NCBI GenBank assembly: GCA_017989135.1
Contig: JAGNQL010000007.1
Coordinates: 1 to 44,843 of the forward strand
Direction of reading: 5' to 3'
Source: Burkholderiales bacterium
Lineage (GTDB): Bacteria; Pseudomonadota; Gammaproteobacteria; Burkholderiales; Casimicrobiaceae
Length of the DNA stretch: 44,843 nt
Below, one piece after another: positions 9,314-16,950 of the stretch. The stretch's first letter is position 1; each line of letters starts with the position of its first letter. A program made the position numbers and the translations under genes. Below the pieces are notes generated by a model. It was not told where the DNA came from, did not search any database, and saw only the letters and a list, made by a program, of their open reading frames with translations.

Positions 9314-10225
9314 CTACCAGAGCCACGCCGCGCCGCGCACACCGCTGGAATCGCCGTGAACGTTTTGCGCGATGCGAGTTTCGACGAATTCGCTGAACAC
9401 GTACTTCGGGAGGAGTTTGGGAACGTTGCTGTAAAGCCGCGCGATGTTCGACACGCCGCCGCCGAGCACGATGACGTCTGGGTCGAGGATGTTGATTGCC
9501 GTTGCGAGTGCGCGCGCAAGGCGGTCCTCGACGCGTTGCATGTACGCCTCGGCCACGGCGTCGCCCGCTTCGGCGCGTTTGACAATTTCAATCGTTGCTG
9601 TTGTGCCGTCACCGAAGTTCGCGGTGATGCCAGGCCCGGAAAGCCACGTTTCGATGCAGCCGCGCTTCCCGCAGTAGCACGGGCGGCCGGGACGCTCGTC
9701 GTCTTCCGGCCACGGCAGGGGATTGTGGCCCCACTCTCCCGCGATCGCATGAAGCCCGTTGAGACTTTGCCCGTTGATGATCACACCCGCGCCGACGCCG
9801 GTTCCGAGGATTACGCCGAAAACCGTGTGTGCTCCCTTGCCCGCGCCGTCCACGGCCTCAGACAGCGCGAAGCAGTTGGCGTCATTGGCGATGCGTACTT
9901 CGCGTTGCAGCAGCGCTTCGAGTTCTTGCTTCACCGGTTGGCCGTTGAGGACCACGGTGTTCGAGCCACGCAGCAATCCTGTCTTCGGCGAGAGCGAGCC
10001 AGGTGTGCCGATGCCGACCGTGGCGCGATCAGCGAGCGCGCTTTCGCAGCGATCCACCAAGCCGTAGATCGCTTCGTAGATCGCGTTGGCAGAATCTTTG
10101 GGCGTTGGCACGCGTTCGCGCCAACGGACTTCGCCACGCGCGTCAAGCGCGACGGCTTCGATCTTAGTGCCGCCGAGGTCAACGCCGATGCGGAGATTCT
10201 CAGTGGGAGCGGTGTTTACGTTCAT
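9314..10225 (-). CDS. mak: ROK-family fructokinase
   Basis: This is a 303-residue sugar kinase that phosphorylates fructose (and possibly other hexoses) with ATP in the cytoplasm. The N-terminal phosphate loop IGVDLGGTK is present, as is the ROK glycine motif GTGVGAGV. The zinc-binding segment has the His in GEWGHNPLPW and the cysteines of CYCGKRGCIETW. GEWGHNPLPW and CYCGK.GCIET closely match E. coli Mak, so I favour fructokinase over glucokinase or N-acetylglucosamine kinase. The start at 10225 is chosen because the upstream extension to 10276 has no family counterpart, and the resulting length matches the usual 300-305. Repeat copy 2 follows the stop. Confidence 0.88.
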   Translation of the reverse strand: MNVNTAPTENLRIGVDLGGTKIEAVALDARGEVRWRERVPTPKDSANAIYEAIYGLVDRCESALADRATVGIGTPGSLSPKTGLLRGSNTVVLNGQPVKQELEALLQREVRIANDANCFALSEAVDGAGKGAHTVFGVILGTGVGAGVIINGQSLNGLHAIAGEWGHNPLPWPEDDERPGRPCYCGKRGCIETWLSGPGITANFGDGTTATIEIVKRAEAGDAVAEAYMQRVEDRLARALATAINILDPDVIVLGGGVSNIARLYSNVPKLLPKYVFSEFVETRIAQNVHGDSSGVRGAAWLW

Positions 10226-10318
10226 GACGCAAATGCTAGCGGAGGGAGATGCGTGTAGTTTTGCCCGTCGGGACAATGGGGAAGCGGCGATTGCGCGGCA
10301 CTTGCATCTGCGGTGAAA

Positions 10319-10353
10319 GAGCGGAATCGCGGCTTCCGCCGCTCCTACGGGAT
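10319..10353. repeat. REP-like palindrome (GTAGGAGCGGC type)
   Basis: The minus strand reads CGTAGGAGCGGCGGAAGCCG and continues to GATTCCGCTC. It forms a stem between GAGCGG and CCGCTC arms, with an inner pairing around GGCTTCCGCC. The TGTAGGAGCGGC core is the typical REP form of gammaproteobacteria and relatives. It sits 5 bp past the msrA stop and may act as a transcription terminator or mRNA stabiliser. Confidence 0.6.
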
Positions 10354-10357
10354 GTTG

Positions 10358-11032
10358 TTACGCCAACGTCCCGCCCGTCGGAAGCGGGCAGCTCGCGCCC
10401 GTCCCCGCGAGGCCGCAGTAGCCGCCGGGGTTCTTCGCTAAGTATTGCTGGTGATAAGCCTCGGCGTAGAAAAAATCTGGCGTAGTTTCGTCCGCCGTGC
10501 CGCCGCGAATCTCCGTCGTAATCGCGCCGTAGCCACGCGCTGTCAGCGCTGACTGAAACTGCGCTCGCGTCGCTTCGGCCGATTCGCGTTGCTCGGCCGT
10601 GTAGCAGTAAATCGCGGAGCGATATTGCGAACCCATATCGTTGCCTTGACGCATGCCCTGCGTTGGGTCGTGCGCTTCCCAAAACTCCTTCAAGAGTCGC
10701 GCGTAGGTAATCGCCGCCGAGTCGTACACGACGAGCACCATCTCCGTGTGGCCTGTTTGTCCGCTACATGTTTCTTGGTAAGTCGGGTTCGGCGTGAATC
10801 CGCCAGCGTAGCCCACTGCCGTCGAATACACCCCGGGTAGCTCCCAAAACGCGCGCTCGGCACCCCAAAAACATCCCATTGCGAATTGCGCTGTTTGCAA
10901 TCCTTCAGGAAACGGCGCTTTGATCGGATGTCCGTTCACAAAGTGCGCGTCCGGCACCGGCATGCTCATCGTTCGACCCGGTAGCGCTGAGGCCGCATTC
11001 ACCAACGAACTGGATTTTCCGAAAAGTCCCAT
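10358..11032 (-). CDS. msrA: Peptide-methionine (S)-S-oxide reductase
   Basis: This 224-residue enzyme repairs oxidised methionine, reducing the S-sulfoxide with thioredoxin. The catalytic GCFWGAE motif is present. Further family blocks are [51 protein letters not shown] and [14 protein letters not shown], with the resolving cysteines near the C-terminus ([12 protein letters not shown]). The start at 11032 (MGLFGKSSS) is chosen because GGAG lies 7 bases upstream and the protein then aligns end to end with E. coli MsrA, including ALPGR...MPVP. A longer frame to 11125 would overlap the divergent promoter region. It is transcribed alone. Confidence 0.93.
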   Translation of the reverse strand: MGLFGKSSSLVNAASALPGRTMSMPVPDAHFVNGHPIKAPFPEGLQTAQFAMGCFWGAERAFWELPGVYSTAVGYAGGFTPNPTYQETCSGQTGHTEMVLVVYDSAAITYARLLKEFWEAHDPTQGMRQGNDMGSQYRSAIYCYTAEQRESAEATRAQFQSALTARGYGAITTEIRGGTADETTPDFFYAEAYHQQYLAKNPGGYCGLAGTGASCPLPTGGTLA

Positions 11033-11146
11033 AACGCTGCTCCAAAATGTCATCAAGCTGATTGCCATGCACGTTAGTATGCGGTCGCGATGCGAGCTTA
11101 CAATCTTCGCACGAAAAATAATCAATCAAAGAGACGAGGAGCACGG

Positions 11147-11605
11147 ATGGATAAGCGCGCCGCAACGATCGCGGGCCTCTCCGCAGCAGTGATCAGTTTG
11201 TTGCTGGGGATGGGGGCACTACAGTTTTTGCACGACAACGCGATGGGATTGCCGCGATTGTTAGCCACCATCGTGCTCGGACGCAACGCGCTCGACGGCG
11301 AATTGACCTCTGTGACCACTGCGCTGGCGGTTGGTGCTGCCGTGCATTTGGTGCTTGGTTTGGCGTTCGCGTACGTTATTTCCTTCACATTCCACCGTTG
11401 GGGTTTTTGGGTGGGCTTGATTGGCGGTGCGCTTTTTGGTCTCGCGCTCTACGCGATCAACACGTATTCAATGAGCCGTTTCTTCCCGGAATTTTTCTAC
11501 TATCGCAGCTGGTTCATGGTTGCCTTGCATGTCGTGTTCGGCGCGCTCTGCGGCGGAATTTATGAATCACTTGAGCGTGATCGGCGCTCGATTTACCGCC
11601 GCTAA
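11147..11605 (+). CDS. Small inner-membrane protein, four predicted helices
   Basis: This 152-residue hydrophobic protein has four likely membrane spans, at about residues 8-28, 55-80, 85-108 and 118-140. The second helix carries a conserved-looking HLVLGLAFAYVIS stretch. The start at 11147 is supported by a strong GAGGAG 6-7 bases upstream. I do not recognise the family, and no enzyme motif is visible. The gene ends 24 bp before an M48 metallopeptidase gene that has its own strong ribosome-binding site, so co-transcription with the peptidase and murB is likely. An envelope function is an inference from location. Confidence 0.75.
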   Translation: MDKRAATIAGLSAAVISLLLGMGALQFLHDNAMGLPRLLATIVLGRNALDGELTSVTTALAVGAAVHLVLGLAFAYVISFTFHRWGFWVGLIGGALFGLALYAINTYSMSRFFPEFFYYRSWFMVALHVVFGALCGGIYESLERDRRSIYRR

Positions 11606-11629
11606 TCGGTCCGACAAGGAGGACTTTTC

Positions 11630-12421
11630 ATGAACAAAATTCAACTCATCATCGGGCTCGTGGTCGCCGCGTTCTCGTTGCTCTCGTACTTCGGATCGTC
11701 GTCGATAAACCCGATCACAGGCGAGAAGCAACACGTCGGCGGCATGTCCCCAAAAGAAGAAGTGGCGATGGGATTGCAGTCCGCACCGCAGATGGCTGCG
11801 CAGATGGGTGGCCTAACGCAAGACGCGCGCGCGCGTCAGCTTGTCGCGGCCGTCGGCGCAAAAGTGGTGGCGGGGTCGGTCGCTGCAAAATCGGGCTATC
11901 CGTTCAAGTTTCACACGTTGGCTGACCCGCGCACTGTGAATGCATTCGCGTTACCTGGCGGGCAAATTTTCATCACGATGTCGCTGCTTTCGCGCCTCGA
12001 AACCGAAGGCCAACTCGCCGCCGTGTTGGCGCACGAAGTTGGGCACGTCATCGCGCGCCACAGCGCGGAGCACATCGCCAAGGATCAACTCACCCAGGGT
12101 CTCACCGGCGCATTTGCGATGGGCGCGGGCTCCATGAGCGCCGCACAAATCGGGCAGATGGTGGGTCAAATGACGATGCTGAAGTACGGACGCGACGACG
12201 AATTAGAGGCCGATTCGCTCGGGCTACGCTTGATGGCTGAAGCCGGCTACGATCCCCGCGGAATGATTCGCGTGATGCAAATTTTGGAAAAGGCTAGCGG
12301 CGGCGCGCGCACTCCCGAATACGGCAGTTCGCACCCAAGTCCACCACGTCGGATCGAAGAGATCAACGCGAAGCTCGCCAAGGCATTTCCGAACGGTATT
12401 CCCGCAGGCTTGAAACCTTGA
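11630..12421 (+). CDS. M48-family metallopeptidase
   Basis: This 263-residue protein has one N-terminal hydrophobic segment (about residues 5-24) that should act as a signal anchor; there is no lipobox cysteine. The zinc motif HEVGH (His135, His139) sits in AAVLAHEVGHVIARHSAEHIA, and the third ligand lies in the ELEADSLGLRLM segment (about 191-200). NAFALPGGQIFITMSLLSRL is the typical M48 beta strand and helix before the active site. YGSSHPSPPRRIEEI matches the C-terminal HP.p..R motif. Related proteins (YcaL, BepA/YfgC, LoiP) act in periplasmic or outer-membrane protein quality control. AAGGAGG lies before the ATG. Confidence 0.9.
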   Translation: MNKIQLIIGLVVAAFSLLSYFGSSSINPITGEKQHVGGMSPKEEVAMGLQSAPQMAAQMGGLTQDARARQLVAAVGAKVVAGSVAAKSGYPFKFHTLADPRTVNAFALPGGQIFITMSLLSRLETEGQLAAVLAHEVGHVIARHSAEHIAKDQLTQGLTGAFAMGAGSMSAAQIGQMVGQMTMLKYGRDDELEADSLGLRLMAEAGYDPRGMIRVMQILEKASGGARTPEYGSSHPSPPRRIEEINAKLAKAFPNGIPAGLKP

Positions 12422-12451
12422 TCATGATGAGCGGCTAAGCGCGAGCGTTTG

Positions 12452-13483
12452 ATGCATTTTCTGAGTAATTTTCCGCTCGCGTCGTTTAATACATTTGGTG
12501 TCAAGGCGGTCGCTAAAGAATTTGCCACCGTATCAAGCGAGCACGCGTTGCTGCAATGGTGCGCCATTCGTAATCGAGACGTGCAGCCGCTGTTGATTGG
12601 CGGTGGAAGCAATCTACTCTTCACTAGGGACTTCATCGACGCGCCCGTTCTGCAGATCGCGCCGCGCGGTGCGCGCGTGGTGTTTGATGAAGGCGATACG
12701 GTGCTCGTGGAGGCGATGGCTGGCGAGCCGTGGCACGCGTTTGTGCTGTGGACCCTCGCACAGGGATTGAGCGGCCTCGAAAATCTTTCGCTCATCCCTG
12801 GTTTTGTGGGCGGTACACCAGTACAAAATATCGGTGCGTACGGCGTTGAAATTTCAGAGTCATGCGACAGCGTTTCCACCGTCGATTTACGCACTAGCGA
12901 GTCGCGTGAATTTAGCAATGCCGAATGTGCATTTGGCTACCGCGATAGTGTGTTCAAACACGCCGTGGGTGCCGCGCGTGATCGCTACGCCATCATGCGA
13001 GTGCGCTTTCGCTTGTCGCGTAAATTCACGCCGCGACTTGACTACGGCGACATCAAAGCGCAGCTAGAACGCGATGGCGTCACCAAGCCCAATGCGAGCG
13101 ACGTTTCGCGCGCCGTCATCCGCATTCGTCAAAGCAAACTTCCCGACCCTGCTGTCATCGGCAACGCCGGGAGCTTCTTCAAAAACCCCGTGGTCGACGC
13201 AAGCCTCGCCAACGAGCTCAAGGCGCGCTTTCCCGCGATGCCGCAATACGCCGGCAAGAGCGGGGTGAAGCTCGCTGCCGGATGGCTCATTGAGCAAACG
13301 GGCTGGAAAGGTCGCCGACTCCATCCGTTCAGCGAAGCAGGCGTTCACGCAAAACACGCATTAGTGCTGGTGAACCACGGAGCCGCTACCGGCGCCGAGA
13401 TATGGGAACTCGCCGAGGCGGTGCGAGCCGACGTGCAGGAGATGTTCGGTGTGACGCTTGAAGCCGAGCCGCGAGTGGTTTGA
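12452..13483 (+). CDS. murB: UDP-N-acetylenolpyruvoylglucosamine reductase
   Basis: This 343-residue FAD enzyme reduces the enolpyruvyl group of UDP-GlcNAc-enolpyruvate with NADPH, making UDP-MurNAc for peptidoglycan. Visible blocks are NTFGV at the N-terminus, the FAD loop LIGGGSNLLF, GLENLSLIPG and GGTPVQNIGAYGVE. GYRDSVFK is the type I insertion. The catalytic-Ser segment is GNAGSFFKNP, and HAKHALVLVN is near the end. ATG at 12452 is preferred over the adjacent TTG at 12449. The length and the GYRDS.FK loop place it with the E. coli type I enzymes. It ends close to the convergent operon that finishes at 13513. Confidence 0.95.
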   Translation: MHFLSNFPLASFNTFGVKAVAKEFATVSSEHALLQWCAIRNRDVQPLLIGGGSNLLFTRDFIDAPVLQIAPRGARVVFDEGDTVLVEAMAGEPWHAFVLWTLAQGLSGLENLSLIPGFVGGTPVQNIGAYGVEISESCDSVSTVDLRTSESREFSNAECAFGYRDSVFKHAVGAARDRYAIMRVRFRLSRKFTPRLDYGDIKAQLERDGVTKPNASDVSRAVIRIRQSKLPDPAVIGNAGSFFKNPVVDASLANELKARFPAMPQYAGKSGVKLAAGWLIEQTGWKGRRLHPFSEAGVHAKHALVLVNHGAATGAEIWELAEAVRADVQEMFGVTLEAEPRVV

Positions 13484-13512
13484 GAGCTTCTGCAAGCCTG
13501 TTGGGTGCCTTC

Positions 13513-13728
13513 CTAGGGTTTCGTCGCGCGATAAAAAACTTCAGGGTCACCGTCATCAAGCCCGTCTAACGCTCCGATCACTGCTTCGCCCTGTACCGCG
13601 ACTAGGCAATTTGAGCGCGCTATGGCTGCGCCAATCTTCGTGGGCCTTGACGGGTCAGTTTTCGTGTACTCGTCGCAATCGATGATTGCGGATGCGTCTG
13701 CTGCTTCGGCGTGACGAACGTTCATCAT
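13513..13728 (-). pseudogene. GNAT acetyltransferase remnant with internal deletion
   Basis: This is a 71-residue frame. Its first 55 residues look like the start of a GNAT N-acetyltransferase: NVRHAEAADASAII, then CLVAVQGEAVIGAL. The motif A region with the acetyl-CoA-binding Q/RxxGxG/A loop is absent. The sequence passes directly to LDDGDPEVFYRATKP, which resembles the extreme C-terminus of some GNAT proteins (DEGDPE-type ends). The simplest reading is an in-frame internal deletion of about 70-80 residues. It is the last member of the yajQ run, 15 bp after the SMUG1-like gene. It cannot be a working acetyltransferase as it stands. Confidence 0.55.
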
Positions 13729-13743
13729 GCCTAGAGCTGGTCG

Positions 13744-14463
13744 CTACCAAATCCCCAGCGCTGCCAACTGCGCCGCTGCCTGCGGCGCCCAGCCACGGTT
13801 TGCCATTGGGCTCGCCGGACTGGGGTGCAGCACAGTGCCGATCTTGACGTTCGGGTGGGACGCAGCGATAGCCGTGCGCGCTTGAGCTTCGGCGAATTTG
13901 CCAATGCCGATCACCCATTCGGGTTGCAGCGCATCGACGCTGGCGCGTAGGTGTGCGTCGCACGCGGCGTACAGCGGAGCCGTTTCTGCCTTGGGCAGTT
14001 TGTCCGGCGTCACGTTGCGTGCGTTGTCGAAGAATGCGAGCGGGCAATAGTTCGCTACGAAATGATTCGCGAAGAAGTCATTGGCATTAGGAAAGCGCTC
14101 GGAGAACAGCGCCCACAATCTCTGTCCTGAGATCTCGGAGCGTTGGCAGGAAAATCCTTCGACGGGGCGAGAAGGGTTGGGCGATTTTGGCTGCGAAACT
14201 GCTGCGTCAATTTTCATCCAGTCGCGCACAGCATTCACCTCGCCGAACGGGACGCCGACTTGCACCATGCCAAACGGGCCGGGGTTCATGCCCAGAAAAA
14301 TTACGCGTTTTTTGCCGTTGCCAAACTTTCGCAAATACTGCTCATGCGGTGCCCACGCGTAGTCCAGAGGATTGAGCGTGTGCGTGACCGGAGACGAAAA
14401 GGAAAGCGAATCGACTGCCTCACTCAATGCGCGAGCGGGGGCGACCAAGTCAACGCTGCTCAC
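13744..14463 (-). CDS. SMUG1-like uracil-DNA glycosylase
   Basis: This 239-residue DNA repair enzyme should remove uracil and some oxidised pyrimidines. Motif 1 is GMNPGPFGMVQVGVPFGEV (catalytic Asn60), close to that of animal SMUG1. The C-terminal active-site loop HPSPASPMANRGW (His213) matches the SMUG1 HPSPxxPxAN.GW form. CPLAFFD and the GQRLW block between them also fit. It is distinct from UngA-type enzymes (GQDPYH) and from family 4/5 enzymes, since there are no Fe-S cysteines. It starts 3 bp after the thioesterase stop and is clearly in the same operon. Confidence 0.85.
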   Translation of the reverse strand: MSSVDLVAPARALSEAVDSLSFSSPVTHTLNPLDYAWAPHEQYLRKFGNGKKRVIFLGMNPGPFGMVQVGVPFGEVNAVRDWMKIDAAVSQPKSPNPSRPVEGFSCQRSEISGQRLWALFSERFPNANDFFANHFVANYCPLAFFDNARNVTPDKLPKAETAPLYAACDAHLRASVDALQPEWVIGIGKFAEAQARTAIAASHPNVKIGTVLHPSPASPMANRGWAPQAAAQLAALGIW

Positions 14464-14466
14464 GAC

Positions 14467-14898
14467 TCACTGCCCTTTGGGCCAAAGCACCATCTGCGTG
14501 CAGCGAAAGAGGGCAATTGTTTTTTCGGTCTCGCGGTGGCGCACAATCGCGTCCCACACCTGCGTCGTCCGGCCCAAGTGCACTGGGCGCGCCTCAACGT
14601 AAATCGTGCCGTCTAGCGCCGTGCCAAGGTGATTGCTCTTGAGTTCAATCGTCGTGAAGCCCGATGCGCCTTCTGGCAAGTGAGCGATGCAGCCATAGCC
14701 GCACATGGTGTCGGCCAAACCCACGACTGTCGCGGCGTGCAAGTACCCGTTGGGAGCTAGGAGTTCTTCGCGAATTTTGAGTTGCGCGACGAGCAATCCT
14801 TCCTCAACCGAAAGCAGCTCTACGCCCAACAGCCCCGGCAGTTTGCCGACGCCGCGATTTTTCATTGATTCCGCGGTGAAGCCTGCGCGCAAAGCCAT
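14467..14898 (-). CDS. PaaI-type hotdog thioesterase
   Basis: This 143-residue single hotdog domain has the PaaI-like core NGYLHAATVVGLADTMCGYG, where the residues after NGYLHA lie at the active-site helix. The later strand segments TIELKSNHLG and GTIYVEARPVHLGRTTQVWDA follow. The family hydrolyses acyl-CoA thioesters; the substrate cannot be read from sequence. The helix ADTM has Asp where some relatives have Glu. It overlaps nothing and sits 14 bp after the outer-membrane protein gene and 3 bp before the SMUG1-like gene, within the six-gene run led by yajQ. Confidence 0.85.
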   Translation of the reverse strand: MALRAGFTAESMKNRGVGKLPGLLGVELLSVEEGLLVAQLKIREELLAPNGYLHAATVVGLADTMCGYGCIAHLPEGASGFTTIELKSNHLGTALDGTIYVEARPVHLGRTTQVWDAIVRHRETEKTIALFRCTQMVLWPKGQ

Positions 14899-14912
14899 AG
14901 CGAAGCTCCGCG

Positions 14913-15452
14913 CTAGAAGCGGTAACCAACGGTGACCATCACGGCGGAGAAACCCAGCGTGATGAGCTCGGCGCGCACGTCACCGAACTGGACTCCGACA
15001 GCGGGAATAATGCCAGGCGCGACACCGAGACCGTTGAACGGAATATTGTTTTTGTACTTGCCCTTGTAACCGTGCAACAGTCCGGCGGTCACCTTGGCGT
15101 ACAGCCATGGCTTGACGTCCCATTTCTGGCCCCAGTAGATGTACTGCGAAGGCTGACCGAAAGAGTTCTTGAAAACGGCTAGCCCGAAGAGCGTTTTGTC
15201 TGCCCCCCAAACGGTGTCGTATTTCGATTCGATGCCAAGATCAACGAGGTAAGAGTGTTTGGTGTACTCAGGGTTATTGCGGAAATGCTCGGTGTACGGG
15301 CTAAACGCAATCGTTAGCCGATCACCGTCGCGTAACCATGTGTCGGCATTTCGACCATCCGGGCTGGCGGCGCCTTGTGCGCTCGCGCTCGCCGCCACAC
15401 CGAGTACGAGTGCGGCCGACAGAAATCGAGCCAAAGATTGAAACCACTTCAT
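14913..15452 (-). CDS. Small outer-membrane beta-barrel protein, PagP-like appearance
   Basis: This is a 179-residue protein. A signal peptide (MKWFQSLARFLSAALVLGVAASASA, cut near AQ) is followed by amphipathic strands and a C-terminal aromatic residue (VTVGYRF), typical of Omp85-assembled barrels. The segment FKNSFGQPSQYIYWGQKW, then LYAKVTAGLLHGYKG, then GVAPGIIPAVGVQFGDV is laid out like the PagP barrel (FKDS...GY.W, LGFTAG, PLPVLLP.ASV). A lipid A palmitoyltransferase-like or lipid-binding role is possible, but the catalytic residues cannot be assigned by eye. It sits 3 bp after a small lipoprotein gene in the same operon. Confidence 0.75.
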   Translation of the reverse strand: MKWFQSLARFLSAALVLGVAASASAQGAASPDGRNADTWLRDGDRLTIAFSPYTEHFRNNPEYTKHSYLVDLGIESKYDTVWGADKTLFGLAVFKNSFGQPSQYIYWGQKWDVKPWLYAKVTAGLLHGYKGKYKNNIPFNGLGVAPGIIPAVGVQFGDVRAELITLGFSAVMVTVGYRF

Positions 15453-15455
15453 AAA

Positions 15456-15653
15456 TCAGGAACCTTTCTTGTCCGCGTCGATTGCCTCGAGTCGTTGCTG
15501 CGACTTCTTCATCGCATCGTCGAGCTTTTCGTTTACGCGGTCTATCGTTTTCTTTTTGGTTGGCAACGGGGTGGGCGGCGGGTTGCTCGGCTGGCAGGCC
15601 ACTAGCGGTACTGCGCACAGCATTAACAATGCGAACTTCAGCGCCGCGTTCAC
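15456..15653 (-). CDS. Small lipoprotein
   Basis: This 65-residue protein has a signal peptide ending in a lipobox (VPLVAC, Cys20). A Pro-rich linker (NPPPTPLPT) follows, then a charged helix (IDRVNEKLDDAMKKSQQRLEAID) that probably forms a coiled coil. There is no acidic residue at +2, so sorting to the outer membrane is expected. The function is unknown. It lies between yajQ (7 bp) and the outer-membrane barrel gene (3 bp), which suggests an envelope partner of that barrel. Confidence 0.75.
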   Translation of the reverse strand: MNAALKFALLMLCAVPLVACQPSNPPPTPLPTKKKTIDRVNEKLDDAMKKSQQRLEAIDADKKGS

Positions 15654-15660
15654 AGCGACA

Positions 15661-16155
15661 CTAATCGCGGAAATTGTTAAATTGCAGCGGAAGATCGGTG
15701 ATGTCTTTCTTGATCAACGCCATCGCTGCTTGCAGGTTGTCTTTCTTGTCGCCGGTGACGCGCACGCTCGTGCCTTGGATTGATCCGCTCACCTTTAACG
15801 TCTTGCTGTCTTTCAACAACTTGACCACTTTTTTGGCCAACTCGGACTCAAGGCCTTCTTTGAGCTTATCTACGCGCTTCATTTTGTCGCCACCGATTTT
15901 CTCGGGCTTGCCCTTTTCTATGGAGCGTGAATCCACGTTGCGCTTGGCGAACTTATTGAGCAACACGTCGTCGACCTGACTCAATTTGAAATCGTCGTCA
16001 GCGTAGATCGTCATGATCTTTTCTTTTTCGTTGAGTTCAACGCGCGAGTCGGAGCCTTTGAAATCGAAGCGCGTGGAAATCTCTTTGTTCGCCTGATCGA
16101 GGGCGTTTTTAATTTCGACCCAATTGAGTTCGGAAACGGTGTCAAACGATGGCAT
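15661..16155 (-). CDS. yajQ: YajQ-family nucleotide-binding protein
   Basis: This 164-residue cytoplasmic protein has two ferredoxin-like halves. It matches the family from the first residues ([21 protein letters not shown]) through [31 protein letters not shown] and [18 protein letters not shown] to the C-terminal PLQFNNFRD. In Xanthomonas and Pseudomonas, members bind cyclic di-GMP and influence gene expression; in E. coli nucleotide binding has been reported. It is the first gene of a compact minus-strand run of six. Confidence 0.95.
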   Translation of the reverse strand: MPSFDTVSELNWVEIKNALDQANKEISTRFDFKGSDSRVELNEKEKIMTIYADDDFKLSQVDDVLLNKFAKRNVDSRSIEKGKPEKIGGDKMKRVDKLKEGLESELAKKVVKLLKDSKTLKVSGSIQGTSVRVTGDKKDNLQAAMALIKKDITDLPLQFNNFRD

Positions 16156-16242
16156 GGCGAAAATGCGCTAAACGCGCTGCATAAACGGCTAAGCCTCAAG
16201 TGTAGACGGTGCCGGGCGCCTGCAGCGCTTCGAACAGGGTGC

Positions 16243-16950
16243 CTAGGCCGTCTGTTCGTCCGAAATGATCTTGCCGTCGGCCAACGTCACGCGACGGTCG
16301 CAGGTGGCGGCTAGGCGCGGGTCGTGGGTGACGATTAGGAACGTCGTACCGAAATTCTTATTGAATTCGCGCAGCATCACGAAAATGTCCGCCGCTGTCT
16401 TGGTGTCTAGGTTGCCTGTCGGTTCATCGGCGAGCACTAGCGCGGGTTTCATTGAGAGCGACCGAGCGATGGCGACGCGTTGCTGCATGCCGCCGGATAG
16501 CTCAGCGGGTTTTTTGCGCTCCGCGCCCTTCAAACCGACCGCCGCGAGGAGCGCCGTGGCTTCGGTGCGTTTGGCGTCGTTGATATCGATGCCGTTAATC
16601 AGCTGCGGCATCAAGACGTTTTCGAGCGCCGTGAACGCGGGAAGCAAATGGTGGAACTGAAAAACAAAGCCGAGGCTCATGGCGCGCAATCGCGTTAAGC
16701 CGTTGTCGTCGTCATAGCTCACGCGGTGCCCCGCAATTTCGACGATGCCTTGGGTCGGCGCCTCAAGCAAGCCGATGATATTCAGAAGCGTGCTCTTGCC
16801 CGAGCCGGAAGGACCGATGAGCGCGGTAAATTCCCCACTAGCCAGCGTTAAATCAATGCCGTGCAAGATCTCGGCTTCCACCGGCGTGCCGATGTTGTAC
16901 GACTTGTGAATGCCCGAGAGCTGCAAGACGTTACCGGACGGCTTGTTCAT
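16243..16950 (-). CDS. ABC transporter ATPase, LolD/MacB type
   Basis: This 235-residue ATPase has Walker A GPSGSGKST, the Q loop in LGFVFQFHHLLP, signature LSGGMQQRVAIARSL, Walker B LVLADEPTGNLD and the H loop in LIVTHDPRLAA. FHHLLPAFTALENVLMP is the LolD/MacB form. The start at 16950 gives an ATGA overlap with the permease stop at 16947, which indicates translational coupling. With the permease and membrane-fusion protein it makes a three-part MacAB-like exporter. The Lol lipoprotein system itself normally lacks a membrane-fusion protein, so I favour an efflux or envelope-substrate export role. Confidence 0.92.
   Translation of the reverse strand: MNKPSGNVLQLSGIHKSYNIGTPVEAEILHGIDLTLASGEFTALIGPSGSGKSTLLNIIGLLEAPTQGIVEIAGHRVSYDDDNGLTRLRAMSLGFVFQFHHLLPAFTALENVLMPQLINGIDINDAKRTEATALLAAVGLKGAERKKPAELSGGMQQRVAIARSLSMKPALVLADEPTGNLDTKTAADIFVMLREFNKNFGTTFLIVTHDPRLAATCDRRVTLADGKIISDEQTA

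Noticed and set aside
9293..10258. Long plus-strand frame of 321 codons
   Set aside because: It is exactly opposite the fructokinase gene, which has clear ROK motifs; the plus-strand product is Arg/Ala/Asp-rich and matches no family.
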